Program-made: the position numbers and the translations under genes
Assembly: GCA_049642465.1 (NCBI GenBank)
Contig: JBAROV010000074.1
Span: 1-7,100, forward strand
Source: CAWDPQ01 sp049642465
GTDB taxonomy: Bacteria > Acidobacteriota > Vicinamibacteria > Vicinamibacterales > 2-12-FULL-66-21
Reading direction: 5' to 3'
Length of the DNA stretch: 7,100 nucleotides
Shown here: positions 5,903 through 7,100 of the stretch, one piece after another
How the letters are laid out: the number at the start of each line of letters is the position of its first letter
Numbering within the stretch: the stretch's first letter is position 1
Notes under the pieces: model-generated
What the model saw: the letters and a program-made list of their open reading frames with translations, nothing else
Database searches by the model: none
Told to the model about the DNA's origin: nothing

Positions 5903-6406
5903 TCAGGATGGCGGCAGAAGTCCGCGACGCTCCACCGAGCCACACAACGTATCGATCGCCTCGAGTACGCTCTGCCACTTCGACAGATTGAAAGAGCTCG
6001 GAAACGAATCGTGGGACGCCTTCAGCCAGCCCTCCACATGACGCAGCCTCAGCCCATGCTTGACTTCGAGGGCGAACGCCGCCACCTCGCCGTCACGATC
6101 GCCCTTGTAGCCCGCGAAGTCGTAGGTGTCCATCTTCGGCGCTGCGTGTGTCGCCATCGCGATGATCAGCGTTGATGGTTCCTCCTCGTTCCCGTCCTGC
6201 AGCACGATGGCGACCTTCCGACCGCGGAACTCGCCAGTGACGGCCGAGCGATTGGCGATCCAGTCGCCCAAGCCGTCAGCCGAGCGGGGGGACTCCAGCA
6301 GCCTCGCGAAGTCCACCACGAAGCGGGTCTTCCGTCGGCGGTACACTAGCCATGCGACGATGGCTGAGAGCAAAAAGAGGAGGACGAGGAAGAGGCTTGG
6401 CAGCAT
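5903..6406 (-). CDS. Small single-pass membrane protein, unknown function
   Basis: The 167-residue product starts with one strong transmembrane helix (residues 2-22, LPSLFLVLLFLLSAIVAWLVY) followed at once by RRRK. By the positive-inside rule this places the C-terminal domain in the cytoplasm. That domain (27-160) alternates beta-like and helical segments, including AVTGEFRGRKVAIVLQ (55-70), LIIAMATHAAP (80-90) and a helical end NLSKWQSVLEAIDTLCGSVERR (140-161). The pattern G-x-[YF]-R-G-R-x-V resembles many uncharacterised bacterial membrane proteins, but I cannot name the family. Consistent domain-like composition and a plausible promoter support a real gene. No ribosome-binding site is evident before the ATG at 6406, yet no better in-frame start exists upstream. 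It is not in an operon with anything in the window. Confidence 0.75.
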   Translation of the reverse strand: MLPSLFLVLLFLLSAIVAWLVYRRRKTRFVVDFARLLESPRSADGLGDWIANRSAVTGEFRGRKVAIVLQDGNEEEPSTLIIAMATHAAPKMDTYDFAGYKGDRDGEVAAFALEVKHGLRLRHVEGWLKASHDSFPSSFNLSKWQSVLEAIDTLCGSVERRGLLPPS

Positions 6407-6432
6407 CGAGCGTTCGTCAGCGGGAGGAGACG

Positions 6433-6462
6433 ATTGTGCGGGTCGCCCGGGCCACGAGTCAA
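6433..6462 (-). promoter_or_regulatory. Candidate sigma-70 promoter of the small membrane protein
   Basis: On the minus strand TTGACT (complement of 6457-6462) and CACAAT (complement of 6433-6438) are 18 bases apart and match five and four of six consensus positions. Transcription would start near 6426, leaving a leader of about 20 bases before the ATG at 6406. Confidence 0.4.
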
Positions 6463-6487
6463 CGGAGAGAACCGATGCATCTTTCGC

Positions 6488-6521
6488 GAACGAGATCCGC
6501 GGGTCTCACTCGTTCCGGAAC
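6488..6521. repeat. Overlapping inverted repeats upstream of the small membrane protein
   Basis: GAACGAG (6488-6494) pairs with CTCGTTC (6509-6515) around 14 bases that include the palindrome CCGCGG. The 3' arm overlaps a perfect ten-base palindrome GTTCCGGAAC (6512-6521), so the two pairings exclude each other. The structure lies 26 bases upstream of the candidate -35 box at 6457-6462, a position where an operator could sit. Confidence 0.4.
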
Positions 6522-6552
6522 AGGCGCGATTCTTGCCCGCCACCGAAGTAAC

Positions 6553-6565
6553 GTCCCAACGGGAC
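6553..6565. repeat. Isolated inverted repeat related to the 5629 element
   Basis: GTCCCAACGGGAC is a perfect five-base stem with a three-base loop. Its core CGTCCCAACGGGA matches CGTCCCCAACGGGA in and just after the first element of the array (5636-5649), with one base inserted there, and similar bases follow (AAGCTCTGA versus GCGCTGA). Confidence 0.5.
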
Positions 6566-7030
6566 AAGCTCTGATGTATTCGGGGGATCGAGCAGGATCG
6601 AGTTGTCAGGAGCGGTGGATCGACAGGTCGCGTGAGCGGATCGCTGGTGTCGTCGTAGACTGATCGAATCCGAGAACGCAAATCATGGCTCCGACACCTC
6701 CGTACTTGCATCCGTTCGCCTGCTTCGTCGCGCTGGCAATGTGTTATTGGCTGACCACACCGCACATTGGGAGGTTCGGGCTAACGCCGTCTGGCGTCGG
6801 GGCGGAGTCTTCTTCATTTGCGGAGGTTGCGGCGGACGGCGAACCCGTCTCTATCTGCCATTGGCGACGTCGTCCCTTGCCTGTGCACGTGCTGGGGCCT
6901 CATCCAGTTTTGCTGATGTGGGACCGGGCGCCGTCCATGCCCATTGGACGGCGGCGTTACGGTTGCAGGTCGGTAACTGGGTAAGCCGTCGCATTGCTTC
7001 CTTGTCACCTCGTCCGCGCTGCAACCGCAG

Positions 7031-7080
7031 TAGAATGCCCGGAGGCCGGCGCTGTAAGGACGGCAACCTCGTCCAGGAGG
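7031..7080 (+). promoter_or_regulatory. -10-like box and ribosome-binding site of the gene at 7090
   Basis: TAGAAT at 7031-7036 is a good -10 match, but no -35 box stands at the usual 16-18 base distance; the nearest, TTGTCA at 7002-7007, is 23 bases away. AGGAGG at 7075-7080 lies nine bases before the ATG and is a strong ribosome-binding site. Confidence 0.45.
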
Positions 7081-7089
7081 GAATCGCCG

Positions 7090-7100
7090 ATGAAGTACGC
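7090..7100 (+). CDS. 5' end of a gene running off the window
   Basis: Only ATG AAG TAC and two further bases are visible, giving M-K-Y. The call rests on the strong AGGAGG nine bases upstream and the -10-like box before it. Met-Lys at the start would suit an exported protein, but nothing can be said about its function. Confidence 0.55.

Larger units (their letters stand above)
6407..7089. other. Gene-poor stretch, no convincing coding region
   Basis: Open frames exist on both strands (for example 6685-6984 plus and 6346-6765 minus). They lack ribosome-binding sites, have mixed third-position bases and show no recognisable domains, so I do not call them genes. The left part holds the minus-strand promoter, a hairpin, a ten-base palindrome and one more copy of the short inverted repeat. 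From about 6680 to 7000 I see nothing that I can assign. Confidence 0.5.

Noticed and set aside
5592..5978. Minus-strand open frames with recurring peptides such as SRWERIP, SRWGRIP and GDESP
   Set aside because: The recurring peptides are translations of the short palindromic repeats, and the frames overlap the end of the better-supported gene at 5903-6406.
6685..6984. 99-codon plus-strand open frame
   Set aside because: It has no ribosome-binding site, no recognisable domain and mixed third-position bases; overlapping frames on the other strand look equally plausible.
6770..6990. Possible integron attC site (GGGCTAAC near 6778 and GGGTAAGCC near 6980)
   Set aside because: The boxes do not fit the RYYYAAC/GTTRRRY core-site pattern, and no matching inner boxes were seen.

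Overview
The window is GC-rich DNA from a Gram-negative bacterium. It holds an outer-membrane beta-barrel protein with a signal peptide and a terminal phenylalanine, plus two other exported or membrane-anchored proteins. Loose gene spacing, long secreted hypotheticals, a ruined antitoxin and a DUF4214/methyltransferase fusion would suit a soil or aquatic Acidobacteriota-like genome. That assignment is only an impression; no phylogenetic marker is present.

Layout, left to right. Bases 1-243 are a fragment of a methyltransferase gene, about 97% identical to part of the intact gene further right (4676-4918); it then frameshifts and decays. Two minus-strand genes follow: a small periplasmic coiled-coil protein (293-829) and, upstream of it, a 598-residue membrane-anchored protein (1044-2840) with a Thr/Asp/Gly-rich region, an eight-proline run and a Cys-rich tail. 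Divergent from these is the beta-barrel protein (3087-3629). A 30-codon antitoxin remnant (3788-3880) lies between it and the intact DUF4214/SAM-methyltransferase/beta-sandwich gene (4009-5478).

The right third is gene-poor. 5479-5902 carries a quasi-regular array of short inverted repeats with a TTCG centre. A small membrane-anchored protein sits on the minus strand (5903-6406) with a plausible promoter. 6407-7089 has palindromes but no convincing gene. A new plus-strand gene begins at 7090 behind a strong ribosome-binding site and is cut by the window end.

The genes do not form one visible pathway. The two minus-strand genes may be co-transcribed and both act outside the cytoplasm. The methyltransferase probably belongs to surface-glycan or glycoconjugate modification, judged from its domain make-up alone. 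I find no convincing complete new system. The points most worth a second look are the hairpin array, with its one covarying base pair, and the mosaic methyltransferase duplication.
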